Shown piece by piece: positions 5,373 through 5,613 of a stretch of 5,613 nt of DNA (positions are counted from its first letter, which is position 1; each line of letters opens with the position of its first letter). The translations under genes and the position numbers were made by a program. This stretch comes from Fimbriimonadaceae bacterium (GTDB taxonomy: Bacteria > Armatimonadota > Fimbriimonadia > Fimbriimonadales > Fimbriimonadaceae). The stretch covers positions 1 to 5,613 of the forward strand of contig JAKRSE010000391.1 in the NCBI GenBank assembly GCA_022402505.1, given 5' to 3'. The notes under the pieces were generated by a model. The model searched no databases. It was not told the DNA's origin and saw only the letters and a list, made by a program, of their open reading frames with translations.

Positions 5373-5613
5373 TCTCGCCCTCTGGCCCTGAAGACGGCGA
5401 CGAAGTTCTGGGTTCCGAACGGATCCGGCTTCTTGCTCCAGCGCACTGAGACCTACGGCTACGATGCTCAGCTGGACTATCTGACCTCGGTCAACTACGG
5501 CGACGGCTCTCCGGTGCAGACCTGGCAGTACGACGCGGCGGGGAACCGTTCGGCGGCTTCGGCGACTCCGGGCGCCTGGGTCTACGACAATCTGAACCGC
5601 ATGACCGCCTCTC
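5373..5613 (+). CDS. Third Rhs fragment, YD-repeat core (partial, continues past the window)
   Basis: Open to the right edge, 80 codons with no start, beginning directly after the TAA at 5370-5372. The sequence returns to high GC. It carries typical YD-repeat wording: LLQRTETYGYDAQLDYLTSV, then VQTWQYDAAGNRS and WVYDNLNRMTAS. These repeats build the beta-barrel shell that encloses the toxic tip in full Rhs/TcC-type proteins. It corresponds to a part of the core upstream of what fragments 1 and 2 retain, so it does not overlap their 320 bp repeat. The first residues (SRPLALKTATKF) may be junction sequence. It probably runs on into another core end and tip beyond the window; whether that gene is functional cannot be judged here. 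Confidence 0.75.

Noticed and set aside
4985..5449. 154-codon plus-strand open frame across the gap, the third membrane gene and the third Rhs fragment
   Set aside because: It crosses into the YD-repeat core out of frame, has scattered Cys/His/Pro and no domain-like pattern; the 5091-5372 frame has a coherent hydrophobic profile.

Overview
The window is GC-rich bacterial DNA with a housekeeping part (1-2399) and an accessory part (2400-5613). Codons in the first part end mostly in G or C, and Shine-Dalgarno-like sites precede several starts. The wording of the Rhs segments (for example YMRARYYEPGTGRF followed by ISEDPAGDGANW) recalls Rhs/YD-repeat proteins of Armatimonadota (Fimbriimonadia) and Planctomycetota. 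That is an impression from memory, and I would not assign a phylum on it.

Housekeeping part. The last 22 codons of an unidentified gene overlap the start of a complete HAD-IIA sugar-phosphatase-type hydrolase (67-822) by an ATGA. Convergent to it, only 6 bp away, is a minus-strand protein (829-1860) with an N-terminal LolA-like beta-rich region and a C-terminal thioredoxin-like domain whose active-site motif is CxxS. A short divergent intergenic region with Shine-Dalgarno sites for both sides separates that gene from a stand-alone CheW-domain protein (1953-2399).

Accessory part. Directly after the cheW stop codon comes a chain of Rhs fragments, all on the plus strand and none with a credible 5' end. 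Unit 1 (2445-3368) is the end of an Rhs core followed by a Gly/Ala-rich multi-helix hydrophobic tip. A small membrane protein overlaps its end (3340-3714). Unit 2 (3749-4489) repeats the last 107 residues of the core, then has an unrelated hydrophobic four-helix tip and an ATGA-coupled four-helix membrane protein (4486-4845). A third small membrane protein (5091-5372) has no recognisable tip in front of it; it follows a 245 bp gap holding a 13 bp inverted repeat. From 5373 a third Rhs fragment, from farther upstream in the core, runs off the window. The core segments are GC-rich (42/60 at 2701-2760) and the tips are much poorer (27/60 at 3001-3060; 28/60 at 4141-4200), as expected for exchangeable tips acquired separately.

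My reading is an array of displaced (orphan) Rhs C-terminal cassettes. Here, unusually, both visible tips are themselves membrane-embedded, and each is followed by a membrane protein in the immunity position. The 320 bp core repeat differs at 15 positions, 12 of them synonymous, so the copies derive from sequence selected as protein. Toxicity and immunity are inferred from layout and topology, not from recognised families.
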